Positions 8,490 to 16,098 of a stretch of 64,000 bases of DNA are shown in pieces. A program made the position numbers and the translations under genes. The stretch's first letter is position 1; every line of letters begins with the position of its first letter. The notes beneath the pieces were generated by a model that ran no database searches, was not told the DNA's origin, and saw only the letters and a program-made list of their open reading frames with translations. Source of the DNA: Microbacterium telephonicum (lineage in GTDB: Bacteria > Actinomycetota > Actinomycetes > Actinomycetales > Microbacteriaceae). The stretch lies in NCBI RefSeq assembly GCF_003651225.1, contig NZ_RCDB01000001.1, positions 186,001 to 250,000 of the forward strand, read 5' to 3'.

Positions 8490-9485
8490 TCAGGGACGCG
8501 GCGGCGCGGTGCTCGCGCGCACGACGAGCTCGAACGGGAGGGCGGCGGCCGGGGCCGCGACCGGCAGGCCGAGGGCGGCGAGCATCGCGTCGGCCGCGCG
8601 CTCGCCCTGCGACTGCGGGAACTGGTCGATCGTCGTGATCTCGAAGAACGCGCTGAGCTCGTGGCCGTCGACCCCGACGACCGACAGGTCGCGCGGCACG
8701 TCGAGCCCCGCCTCGCGCGCCGCGGCGATGACCCCCACCGCCATCTCGTCGGATGCCGCGAACACCGCCGTGGGCCGCTCCGGCGCCGCCAGCAAGGCGC
8801 GCGCCGCGCGTCGGCCCCCCTCGAAGGTGAAGTCGGCCGCGGCGAACGGCCGGGCCGATACCGGGATGCCCGCATCCGCGAGCGCCCGCTCCCAGCCGCG
8901 CAGGCGGCGCGTGGGGATGTGCAGCGGGTCGTCGGTTTCGAGTCCGACGTGGGCGATGCGGGTGTGGCCGAGGTTTAGCAGGTGCGTCGTCGCGGCGACG
9001 CCCACGGCCTCGTCGTCGACGGCCAGCGCGCGCAGCCTCGGGTTCGGGCCGACCGAGACCACCGGCAGCTCGAGTGCCTCGAGCTCGTCGAGCTCGGCAT
9101 CCGAGAGCCGCGCCGACAGCACGACGAGGCCGTCGACGCGCCCTCGTCGCAGCGACCGTTCGAAGACGGTCCTCCGCTGATCGGGATCGTCGGTGAGGTG
9201 GTAGAGGGTCAGGTCGAAGCCGTGCGGCAACAGCCGTGCCGAGATCGCGCCGATCACCGTCGCGAAGAACCACCGGTCGGGCAGGCTCCCGAGCACGCCG
9301 ATGTTGCGCGTGCGCCCCGATGCGAGGCTCGAGGCCGCCGCCGACACGACATACCCCAACCGGTCGGCGGCGTCGAGCACCCGCGCCCGGGCGCCCGCCG
9401 AGACCGGCCCGCGCCCGCTGAGGGTGCGCGAGACGGTCGCGGTCGAGACGCCCGCGGCGCGGGCGACGTCGTCGATGCCGACCAC
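8490..9485 (-). CDS. LacI-family transcriptional regulator of the alpha-glucosidase operon
   Basis: The 331-residue protein has an N-terminal helix-turn-helix (DDVARAAGVSTATVSRTLSG, residues 5-24) with hinge helix, and a periplasmic-binding-protein-like effector domain (about 60-331) ending VVGVDGHELSAFFEITTIDQ. It follows the alpha-glucosidase gene by 11 bp on the same strand. The perfect palindrome at 11187-11202, just upstream of that enzyme gene, has the CAAGCGCTTG core typical of LacI/GalR operators, so autoregulation with an alpha-glucoside inducer is likely. GTG start. Confidence 0.9.
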   Translation of the reverse strand: MVGIDDVARAAGVSTATVSRTLSGRGPVSAGARARVLDAADRLGYVVSAAASSLASGRTRNIGVLGSLPDRWFFATVIGAISARLLPHGFDLTLYHLTDDPDQRRTVFERSLRRGRVDGLVVLSARLSDAELDELEALELPVVSVGPNPRLRALAVDDEAVGVAATTHLLNLGHTRIAHVGLETDDPLHIPTRRLRGWERALADAGIPVSARPFAAADFTFEGGRRAARALLAAPERPTAVFAASDEMAVGVIAAAREAGLDVPRDLSVVGVDGHELSAFFEITTIDQFPQSQGERAADAMLAALGLPVAAPAAALPFELVVRASTAPPRP

Positions 9486-9496
9486 GGATCAGCCGC

Positions 9497-11173
9497 TCAG
9501 GCCAGCAGCCACACGGCCGTGTCGACCGGGAGCGTGTCGCCGGCGAGCGGTCCGCTCGCGACCAGCACCGTGCCCTTGGGCAGCGCCACCGGCGTGGTGC
9601 CGGCGTTCGCGACGACGGTCACGGCGCCGTTGCGGAACGCCACGACGTCGTCGCCGTAGCCGTCCAGCCACTCGAGGGTCCCGGCGCCGAGGCCCTCGGT
9701 GCGGCGGGTGGCCAGCAGCGTGCGGTACAGCCACAGCGTCGAGTCGGGCTCCTCCTCCTGCACCGAGCGGGCCAGGTGCGCCCACTCGGCCGGCTGCGGC
9801 AGCCAGGACTCCCCGGTCTCGTTGAAGCCGTAGGCGGGAGCGCCGGATTCCCACGGAATCGGGACGCGGCATCCGTCGCGCCCGTAGCGCTCGCCGTCGG
9901 TGCGGAACCACGTCGGGTCCTGCCGCACGTCGCCGGGCAGGTCGACGACCTCGGGCAGGCCGAGCTCTTCGCCCTGGTACAGGTACGACGAGCCGGGCAG
10001 GGCGAGCATGAGCGTCGTCGCCGCGCGGGCGCGACGCAGCCCCACCTCGGGGATCGGCTTGCCGGGGGAATCGGGTCCGATGCCGTGGCCCTGGGGGTTC
10101 TCGGCGGTCAGCGCGAGGCGCGACGCGTGGCGCACGACGTCGTGGTTGGAGAGCACCCAGGTCGCGGGCGCGCCGACGGCGGGGAAGGCGCGCAGCGACT
10201 CGGAGATGACCTCGCGCAGTTCGGGGGCGTGCCACTGCGTCATCAGGTACGGGAAGTTGAACGCCTGGTGCATCTCGTCGGGGCGCACCCACATCGCGGT
10301 GCGGTCGACGGTGGGCAGCCACGCCTCGGCGCACAGGGCGCGGTCGCCGTCGTACTCGGCGAGCACGCGGTGCCAGTCGCGGTAGATCTCGTGCACGCCC
10401 TCCTGGCCCCAGTAGGGCGCCTCGTCCTGGCCGCCCATGCTGTCGGTGTCGACGGCGGGCAGGTGGTCGGGGAGGCCGTCGGTCTTGACGAGGCCGTGGG
10501 CGACGTCGACGCGGAAGCCGTCGACGCCGCGGTCGAGCCAGAAGCGCAGGATGCGGCGGAACTCCTCCTGCACCTCGGGGTTCGACCAGTCGAAGTCGGG
10601 CTGGGTCGAGTCGAACAGGTGCAGGTACCACTGGCCGGGCGTGCCGTCGGGTGCGGTCAGGCGCGTCCAGGCGGGACCGCCGAAGACCGATTCCCAGTTG
10701 TTGGGCGGCAGCTCGCCGTCGGCGCCCTTGCCGTCGCGGAAGATGTAGCGGCCGCGTGCGGCGCTGCCGGGCTCGGCGGCCAGCGCCTCCTGGAACCAGG
10801 CGTGCTCGTTCGACGAGTGGTTCGGCACGAGGTCGACGATGAGGCGGATGCCGCGGGCGTGCGCCTGGGCGATGAGCTCGTCGGCGTCGGCCAGGGTGCC
10901 GAAGATCGGGTCGACGTCGCAGTAGTCGGCGACGTCGTAGCCGGCGTCGTGCTGCGGCGAGCGGAAGAAGGGGCTCAGCCAGATGGCGTCGACACCGAGG
11001 GCGACGAGGTCGTCGAGCCGGGAGGTGATGCCGGGCAGGTCGCCGATGCCGTCGCCGTTCCCGTCGGCGAAGGAGCGGGGGTAGATCTGGTAGATCACGG
11101 CGGTGCGCCACCACTCGGATCCGGGGGAGGTCGGGGCGGCGCCCTGCACGGTGAGCGCGTCGGTGCTGGTCAT
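9497..11173 (-). CDS. GH13 alpha-glucosidase / oligo-1,6-glucosidase type enzyme
   Basis: Cytosolic glycosidase that splits alpha-linked gluco-oligosaccharides (maltose, isomaltose or related). The 558 residues include the (beta/alpha)8 barrel with GH13 regions in order: DLVPNHSS, GFRVDVAHG (nucleophile Asp), CAEAWLP (acid/base Glu) and LSNHDVVRHASR (third Asp). A small beta-sheet C-domain ends the protein. ATG 11173 is chosen since WWRTAVIYQIYPRSF follows at the usual distance from the N-terminus; the frame stays open far upstream by chance. First gene of the operon with lacI, under the operator at 11187. Confidence 0.92.
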   Translation of the reverse strand: MTSTDALTVQGAAPTSPGSEWWRTAVIYQIYPRSFADGNGDGIGDLPGITSRLDDLVALGVDAIWLSPFFRSPQHDAGYDVADYCDVDPIFGTLADADELIAQAHARGIRLIVDLVPNHSSNEHAWFQEALAAEPGSAARGRYIFRDGKGADGELPPNNWESVFGGPAWTRLTAPDGTPGQWYLHLFDSTQPDFDWSNPEVQEEFRRILRFWLDRGVDGFRVDVAHGLVKTDGLPDHLPAVDTDSMGGQDEAPYWGQEGVHEIYRDWHRVLAEYDGDRALCAEAWLPTVDRTAMWVRPDEMHQAFNFPYLMTQWHAPELREVISESLRAFPAVGAPATWVLSNHDVVRHASRLALTAENPQGHGIGPDSPGKPIPEVGLRRARAATTLMLALPGSSYLYQGEELGLPEVVDLPGDVRQDPTWFRTDGERYGRDGCRVPIPWESGAPAYGFNETGESWLPQPAEWAHLARSVQEEEPDSTLWLYRTLLATRRTEGLGAGTLEWLDGYGDDVVAFRNGAVTVVANAGTTPVALPKGTVLVASGPLAGDTLPVDTAVWLLA

Positions 11174-11186
11174 GACCACCAGCGTA

Positions 11187-11202
11187 CTGCAAGCGCTTGC
11201 AG
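11187..11202. promoter_or_regulatory. LacI-type operator before the alpha-glucosidase gene
   Basis: Perfect 16-bp palindrome CTGCAAGCGCTTGCAG, centred 22 bp upstream of the alpha-glucosidase start. The central GCAAGCGCTTGC matches the classic LacI/GalR family operator with its central CG. The regulator encoded directly after the enzyme is the natural ligand. It lies too close to the start codon to be upstream of the promoter, so repression is the likely mode. Confidence 0.8.
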
Positions 11203-11257
11203 CCGGGTGCCCGGATGCCGGAGCCGGTCGCGCCGGGACGCCGACTACCCTGGACCG

Positions 11258-11770
11258 GTGACGACTCTCGCCGACGCCGAAGCGCTCATCGCGACGATCC
11301 CCGACTTCCCCGAGCCCGGCATCCAGTTCAAGGACATCTCGCCGCTGCTGGCCGACCCCGCGGCGCTGGCTGTCGTCATCGACGCCGTGGTGGAGCCGTT
11401 CCGCGGGCGCTTCGACGTCGTCGCCGGCATCGAGGCGCGCGGATTCATGCTGGCCGGTGCGGTCGCGATCGCGGCGGGGGTGGGCATGGTCCCGATCCGC
11501 AAGGCGGGCAAGCTGCCGCGACCGGCGGCATCCGTCTCGTACGACCTCGAATACGGCCGGGCGACGATCGAGATGTCGTCCGACCTGCCGGCGGGGGCGC
11601 GCGTGCTGCTCGTCGACGACATCCTCGCCACCGGCGGCACGCTCGTGGCGGGGCAGCGGCTGATCGCCGAGCTCGGGTACGAGCTGGCCGGCACTGCCGT
11701 GCTCATGGAGTTGGACGGCCTGGGCGGCCGTGACGTCGTCGGCGACGTGCACAGCCTCTTCCGCATCTGA
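11258..11770 (+). CDS. apt: adenine phosphoribosyltransferase
   Basis: Salvages adenine plus PRPP to AMP in the cytosol. The 170-residue protein shows the Apt signatures DFPEPGIQFKDISPLL near the N-terminus, GIEARGFMLAGAVA, RKAGKLPRP and the PRPP loop VLLVDDILATGGT (about residue 115). It starts at GTG 11258; no strong ribosome site precedes it. It stands divergent from the alpha-glucosidase operon. With the purine breakdown island starting 2 kb later, salvage and degradation genes are neighbours here. Confidence 0.95.
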   Translation: MTTLADAEALIATIPDFPEPGIQFKDISPLLADPAALAVVIDAVVEPFRGRFDVVAGIEARGFMLAGAVAIAAGVGMVPIRKAGKLPRPAASVSYDLEYGRATIEMSSDLPAGARVLLVDDILATGGTLVAGQRLIAELGYELAGTAVLMELDGLGGRDVVGDVHSLFRI

Positions 11771-11792
11771 CGCGCGGCGGGGCGGCGCCGGC

Positions 11793-11872
11793 GCCGAACC
11801 CTCGCCCCTGGGCCGAACCCTCGCCCCTGGGGCGGCCTGAAGCGAAGGGTTCGGCCTGAAGCCGAGGGTTCG
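11793..11872. repeat. intergenic inverted-repeat element, GCCGAACCCTCG type, copy 1
   Basis: Two tandem copies of a GCCGAACCCTCGCCCCTG unit (11793-11810 and 11812 on) face two reverse copies, GCGAAGGGTTCGGC and GCCGAGGGTTCG, ending at 11872. The arms can fold into long stems. A second copy with the same layout and 60-70% identical core lies at 57996-58075. It sits after apt and before the ATPase gene, so it may also terminate transcription. Confidence 0.7.
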
Positions 11873-11935
11873 ACGATTCCGGGGATCGCCCGGTCCGGAT
11901 GGGATAATCGTCCGAGCCCGATCAGAGAGGTCCCC

Positions 11936-13468
11936 GTGGGAACCGACACCATCGAACCGACCGTGCGTATCACCTCGGCCACCGCCGCCGAGCTCCACGC
12001 CTCCGGCGACGTCGACCAGCTGTACGCCTCGACCGCCGAGGGGCTGCGCGACCGCATCGTCGAAGCCGTGCGTCAGCTCGCCGCATCCGCCGGCGAACCC
12101 GTCACGGCGACCGTCATCGACGGCGCCGCCCGCTGGCCGATCATCGTGCACCCCGACGGCACGTATCTCGAGGCGCCGTCGCTCGGCGAGGGCACCCCGG
12201 ATGCCGTCACCGTCACGACCGGCGAGGTGCCCGTCCCGGCCGCCTCGGTGGGCGTCTTCGAGGTTCCGGCTGCGCCCGAGGCCGTTCCTGCGGCGGCCGC
12301 GGAGGCTGACGACGAGGGTGCGGCCGAGGTGGCATCGGAGGCGGATGCGGCGTTCGCTCCGGCACGCGCCGCCAGCCCCACGCCGGTTGCCGCTCCCGCT
12401 CCCGTGGCGACGCCCGAGCCGGCTTCCGCTCCCGCGGCGGCGCCCGTGCCCGCCGCGGCGCCCGTCGCCTCGGCGGCACCGGCATCCGGGCCGCTCCGCT
12501 CGGACACCGTGCGCCGCGACCCGATCCAGCGCGCCACCCCGACCGTCGACGACCTGCTGAACTCGCGCACCGACCGCGCGAAGCCGCGGGCGACCGAGGG
12601 CTGGCAGGGCGCCGTGCGCCGCGCGACTGGCGGGGCGATCTCGCCGCAGCCGGGCAAGGCCGAGCGCTCCCGCATCGAGCGCGAGCGCAAGGTGCAGCGC
12701 CGGCTCGACGCGCCCCGCACGATCGTCGTGCTCAACCCCAAGGGCGGCGCGCACAAGACCACCTCGACGCTGCTGCTGGCGGCGACGTTCGGCACTCAGC
12801 GCGGTGGCGCGACCCTCGCGTGGGACAACAACGAGACGCGCGGCACGCTCGGCTGGCGCGCGCAGAACGCGCCGCACCACCGCACCGCCGTCGACCTGCT
12901 CGAGGATCTCGACCGCTTCACCGAGCCGACCCAGGCGAGCCTCGCCGCCCTCGACACCTACGTGCGCACGCAGGTCGACGCCCGCTTCGACGTGCTCGCC
13001 TCCGACGAAGACGCGGCGGCATCCTCGACCATCGACGCGACCGCGTTCGACCGGCTGCACGACGTGCTCTCGCGCTACTACCGGCTGATGATCGTCGACA
13101 CCGGCAACAACATGCGCGCCTCGAACTGGGTCGCCGCCGTCGCCGCAGCCGATCAGCTCGTCATCGTCTCGACCGTGCGCGAAGACACCGCCGCGAGCGC
13201 CGCGTGGCTGCTCGACGGCCTGCGCGAGAAGGGCTTCGACCGCAAGATCGACGCCGCCGTGACGATCCTCGCGGCGCCGTCGCAGCGCCCCGACAAGCGG
13301 CTCACCGAGCGGTTGCAGCACCACTTCGAGCAGGTGACCTCGGCCGTCGTGCACGTGCCGTTCGACCCTGCGCTCGTCGACGGCGGCCCGATCGACTTCG
13401 ATGCGCTCTCGGCCGAGACGCGGGACGCCTGGCTGACGGTGGCCGCCACGATCGCCGACCGGCTCTGA
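11936..13468 (+). CDS. MinD/ParA-like P-loop ATPase with N-terminal Ala/Pro-rich region
   Basis: A 510-residue protein. Residues 1-90 form a small acidic domain; about 95-190 is an Ala/Pro/Val-rich linker; about 260-510 is a SIMIBI-type ATPase. The deviant Walker A reads KGGAHKTTS (about 269-277) where ParA/MinD has KGGxGKTT: both lysines remain but His replaces the usual Gly. A later motif LMIVDTGNN resembles Walker A' / B. Similar architecture occurs in actinobacterial EspI/ParA-like proteins, but no ParB or secretion gene is nearby. GTG start with AGAGAGG about 7 nt upstream and a GATAAT-like -10 at 11902. Function unknown. Confidence 0.8.
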   Translation: MGTDTIEPTVRITSATAAELHASGDVDQLYASTAEGLRDRIVEAVRQLAASAGEPVTATVIDGAARWPIIVHPDGTYLEAPSLGEGTPDAVTVTTGEVPVPAASVGVFEVPAAPEAVPAAAAEADDEGAAEVASEADAAFAPARAASPTPVAAPAPVATPEPASAPAAAPVPAAAPVASAAPASGPLRSDTVRRDPIQRATPTVDDLLNSRTDRAKPRATEGWQGAVRRATGGAISPQPGKAERSRIERERKVQRRLDAPRTIVVLNPKGGAHKTTSTLLLAATFGTQRGGATLAWDNNETRGTLGWRAQNAPHHRTAVDLLEDLDRFTEPTQASLAALDTYVRTQVDARFDVLASDEDAAASSTIDATAFDRLHDVLSRYYRLMIVDTGNNMRASNWVAAVAAADQLVIVSTVREDTAASAAWLLDGLREKGFDRKIDAAVTILAAPSQRPDKRLTERLQHHFEQVTSAVVHVPFDPALVDGGPIDFDALSAETRDAWLTVAATIADRL

Positions 13469-13496
13469 CCCACCCGCTCCGCTCACCCACCCACCC

Positions 13497-13564
13497 GGCG
13501 CTCACCAGTCGGTTGTGGCGACCTGGAGGGGCCTCCTGGTGTGCCGAAGTGACTGGTGAGCGCC
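13497..13564. repeat. intergenic stem element, 14-bp perfect arms
   Basis: GGCGCTCACCAGTC (13497-13510) and GACTGGTGAGCGCC (13551-13564) are exact reverse complements across a 40-nt loop that itself contains a smaller stem (GGAGG..CCTCC). It lies between the ATPase and the purine permease. Part of the arm (GAAGTGACTGGT) recurs in reverse at 37211-37222. Could serve as a terminator or a mobile hairpin. Confidence 0.75.
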
Positions 13565-13603
13565 CGGCCGGCGGCGCCGGGGGCTGCTGGGGGCACCGCG
13601 CGC

Positions 13604-13619
13604 GTTTCGCGCCTGTTTC
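13604..13619. promoter_or_regulatory. GlnR-like half-sites upstream of purine permease
   Basis: GTTTC-n6-GTTTC, i.e. on the minus strand GAAAC-n6-GAAAC, which gives the AC-n9-AC spacing of actinobacterial GlnR boxes. It lies 47 bp before the TTAAG operator and 120 bp before the permease start. Binding protein is inferred, not shown. Confidence 0.4.
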
Positions 13620-13666
13620 GGCCTGTGAAGATCCGCGAACGGATGCCGGATCCGCTGGATTCTGCG

Positions 13667-13682
13667 TTCAGTCCTGACTTAA
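13667..13682. promoter_or_regulatory. purine-island operator, site 1
   Basis: TTCAGTCCTGACTTAA, a near-palindrome (7-bp arms, 2-bp centre, one mismatch). It ends 57 bp before the ATG of the purine permease. Five related 16-mers occur only in this island (17344, 19438, 26355, 31774, 35474). Confidence 0.7.
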
Positions 13683-13739
13683 CGTCGCCCTGACGACGGG
13701 GCGCGGACTCCCCTCGCGCCCGCGCAGACGGGAGCGGCC

Positions 13740-15263
13740 ATGACCACCACAGAAGACGAGAAGGCGACGAAGGTCGCCGCCCGGAAGGCGCGCGCCGCCG
13801 AGAACGGTGTGGACTCCATCCCGCCCCTCGCGCGCCTGTTCCCGCTCGGCCTGCAGCACGTCATGGCGCTCTACGCCGGCGCCGTCGCCGTGCCGCTCAT
13901 CGTCGGCGGCGCGCTCGGCTACAGCGCCGCCGACCTCGCGTTCCTCATCAGCGCCGACCTGTTCATCGCCGGCATCGCCACGATCGTGCAGTCCGTCGGC
14001 TTCTGGCGCTTCGGCGTGCGCCTGCCGCTCATGCAGGGCGTCACCTTCGCCGCGGTCGGCCCGATGATCGCGATCGGCCAGCAGCACGGCATCCAGACGA
14101 TCTTCGGCTCGGTCATCGCCTGCGGCCTCTTCATGGTGCTCGTCGCGCCGTTCTTCGCGCAGCTACTGCGCTTCTTCCCGCCGATCGTCACGGGCACCGT
14201 CATCCTCATCATCGGACTGTCGCTCATGAAGGTCGCCGCCGGCTGGATCATGACCGGATCCACGCCCGAAGCCCCGGGCGCCCCGCCGCTCAGCCTCGCG
14301 TTCGCCTTCGGGACGCTGCTGTTCATCGTGCTGGTCGAACGGTTCGCGCCGCCCGCGTTCGCGCGCGTCTCGGTGCTGCTCGGTCTCGTCTTCGGCACGA
14401 TCGCGGCGCTGTTCGTGCCCGGGATGACCGACTGGTCGGGTGTGACGGATGCCGGCTGGTTCGCGGTCGTCACCCCGTTCCACTTCGGGCTGCCCGAGTT
14501 CGAGATCGCCTCGATCGTGTCGATGTGCATCGTCGGCATCGTCATCATGACCGAGACGACGGGCGACATGATCGCGGTCGGCGAGATCGTCGACAAGCCG
14601 GTGACGCGTCGGCAGCTGGCCGACGGTCTGCGCGCCGACGGCCTCGGCACCGTGCTCGGCGGCATCTTCAACACGTTCCCGTACACGGCGTTCGCGCAGA
14701 ACGTCGGCCTGGTCTCGCTGACGGGTGTGCGCTCGCGATACGTCGCGACGATGGCCGGCGTGATCCTCGTGGTGCTGGGGCTCATTCCGAAGGTCTCCGC
14801 GATCGTGGAGGGCGTGCCGCGGGCTGTGCTCGGCGGGGCCGGGATCGCGCTGTTCGGCATGGTCGCCGCCTCCGGCATCCGCACCCTCGCGAAGGTCAAG
14901 TTCAACAACAAGAACGTGCTGATCGTCGCGATCTCGGTCGGCGTCGCGCTGCTGCCGACGGTCACCCCGACCATCTACGACGAGTTCCCGACGTGGTTCC
15001 AGCTCATCTTCGACTCCGGCATCTCGGCCGGGGCGATCGTCGCGATCCTGCTGAACCTGCTCCTGAACACGAAGGACGTGCAAGGCGCCGAGGCGCACTC
15101 GCCGTCGATCAGCGGACACGACGCCGTGCGCGGACCCGCCGCCGCGGCGCTCGTGCACCCCGACGCGCAGGGCACCGGCCTCATCCCGACGGTCGCACTC
15201 GACGGACCGGATGCCGAGCCCGCCGCATCCGGTCGGCCCGCATCCGATGAGTCGACATCCTGA
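13740..15263 (+). CDS. NCS2/NAT-family purine (urate/xanthine) permease
   Basis: Proton-coupled importer of urate or xanthine across the plasma membrane; 507 residues with about 14 hydrophobic segments. The NAT signature appears as AQNVGLVSLTGVRSRY (about residues 320-335), and ETTGDMIAVGE marks the conserved acidic site in TM8. The tail after residue 445 is Ala/Pro-rich and probably cytosolic. It is the first gene of the purine island, preceded by operator site 1 and GGGAG about 7 nt from ATG 13740. The regulator gene follows after 61 bp. Substrate (urate versus xanthine) cannot be settled by eye. Confidence 0.9.
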   Translation: MTTTEDEKATKVAARKARAAENGVDSIPPLARLFPLGLQHVMALYAGAVAVPLIVGGALGYSAADLAFLISADLFIAGIATIVQSVGFWRFGVRLPLMQGVTFAAVGPMIAIGQQHGIQTIFGSVIACGLFMVLVAPFFAQLLRFFPPIVTGTVILIIGLSLMKVAAGWIMTGSTPEAPGAPPLSLAFAFGTLLFIVLVERFAPPAFARVSVLLGLVFGTIAALFVPGMTDWSGVTDAGWFAVVTPFHFGLPEFEIASIVSMCIVGIVIMTETTGDMIAVGEIVDKPVTRRQLADGLRADGLGTVLGGIFNTFPYTAFAQNVGLVSLTGVRSRYVATMAGVILVVLGLIPKVSAIVEGVPRAVLGGAGIALFGMVAASGIRTLAKVKFNNKNVLIVAISVGVALLPTVTPTIYDEFPTWFQLIFDSGISAGAIVAILLNLLLNTKDVQGAEAHSPSISGHDAVRGPAAAALVHPDAQGTGLIPTVALDGPDAEPAASGRPASDESTS

Positions 15264-15268
15264 CCGGC

Positions 15269-15303
15269 CGTCCCCCGTCCCGCCGCGCGCGAGGCGGGGG
15301 ACG
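15269..15303. terminator. imperfect GC stem after the purine permease
   Basis: GTCCCCCG followed by CCCGCC pairs with GGCGGGGGAC across a short GC loop, with a bulge on the left arm. It lies between the permease stop and the regulator start, so it may reduce read-through. No T-run. Confidence 0.35.
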
Positions 15304-15324
15304 CGCGCCGGTAGGGTCGATGCC

Positions 15325-15963
15325 GTGAGCATCGAGCAGAGCGTCGCCCCCTCGATCGGCGCCCGGCTGCGGCAGCTGCGCCTCGCGCAGGGACGCTCGC
15401 TCGCGTCGGTCGCGCAGGCCGTCGGCATCTCCTCGAGCGCGCTGTCGCAGATCGAGACCGGCGCCATGCAGCCCTCCGTCAACCGGCTCATCGAGATCGT
15501 CGGCGAAGTCGGCGTGCCGGTGTCGGCGATCTTCGACGACTACGACGTGCTGCATCCGAAGGCCGCGCCTGCGGGGTCGACCGAGCCGATCCCGGGAGTT
15601 CGTGTCACCTCGAGCGCCGTCGAGGCGGGCGAGGGCGCGACGCTCGAGCAGGGCGTCGTGTACCGCCGGCTGAGCCCGGTCGGACTCGACGGCATCGATC
15701 TGTTCGAGTCGGTCTATCCGCCGGGCGCGAGCTCGAGCGTCGACGGCGCGATGCTCGTGCACTCCGGATACGAGGTCGGTTCGATCCTGCGCGGCAGGCT
15801 GCGCTTCGAGTTCACCGAGGGGTCGGTCGACCTCGGCGCGGGGGACTCGCTCGCCTTCTGGGCGACCCGCCCGCACCGGGTCGTGAACGAGTCGACGGAT
15901 GCCGTCGCCTCCGCGATCTGGCTCACCCTGCGCGACCTGAGGGAGCCGGTCGACGAGGCCTGA
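15325..15963 (+). CDS. XRE-family regulator with C-terminal cupin domain
   Basis: The 212-residue protein has an N-terminal helix-turn-helix (LRQLRLAQGRSLASVAQAVGISSSALSQIETG, cited as residues ~14-45) and a C-terminal cupin (about 130-205) with conserved G..EVGSILRGRL and FWATRPHRV stretches that could bind a small ligand. This layout (PuuR/SutR type) commonly senses a pathway metabolite. It is the only regulator gene inside the purine island, hence the best local candidate for binding the TTAAG-type operators, which is inference. GTG start 15325; an in-frame upstream extension lacks a ribosome site. Confidence 0.88.
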   Translation: MSIEQSVAPSIGARLRQLRLAQGRSLASVAQAVGISSSALSQIETGAMQPSVNRLIEIVGEVGVPVSAIFDDYDVLHPKAAPAGSTEPIPGVRVTSSAVEAGEGATLEQGVVYRRLSPVGLDGIDLFESVYPPGASSSVDGAMLVHSGYEVGSILRGRLRFEFTEGSVDLGAGDSLAFWATRPHRVVNESTDAVASAIWLTLRDLREPVDEA

Positions 15964-15986
15964 GCCCGGGCGGTTCGGGGCCACCC

Positions 15987-16074
15987 CCGGTCGTTGAGCG
16001 AGGAGCGCAGCGACGAGTCGAAACGCGTGCACCCCTCGGGGCGTTTCGACTCGCTGCGCTCGCTCAACGACCGG
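15987..16074. terminator. long stem formed by two facing copies of the GTTGAGCGAG repeat
   Basis: Left arm 15987-16026 and right arm 16041-16074 are reverse complements over more than 30 bp, with a 14-nt loop. It sits exactly between two convergent genes (regulator, + ; urate hydroxylase, -), the expected place of a bidirectional terminator. The arm sequence (key pieces GCGTTTCGACTCG and GCGCTCGCTCAACG) recurs at 18247, 27832, 27988 and 39861. Confidence 0.75.
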
Positions 16075-16098
16075 GGAGGGTCGGCACCCCCGATGGGG

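Noticed and set aside
9497..13486. Very long open frame on the minus strand (over 1300 codons) running from the alpha-glucosidase gene across apt and the ATPase gene
   Set aside because: Only the part from 11173 leftward reads as a real protein. The rest is antisense to apt and the ATPase and is an open-frame artefact of high GC content.
13469..13739. Small gene between the ATPase and the purine permease
   Set aside because: Short frames exist but lack ribosome sites and overlap a stem element and the regulatory sites.
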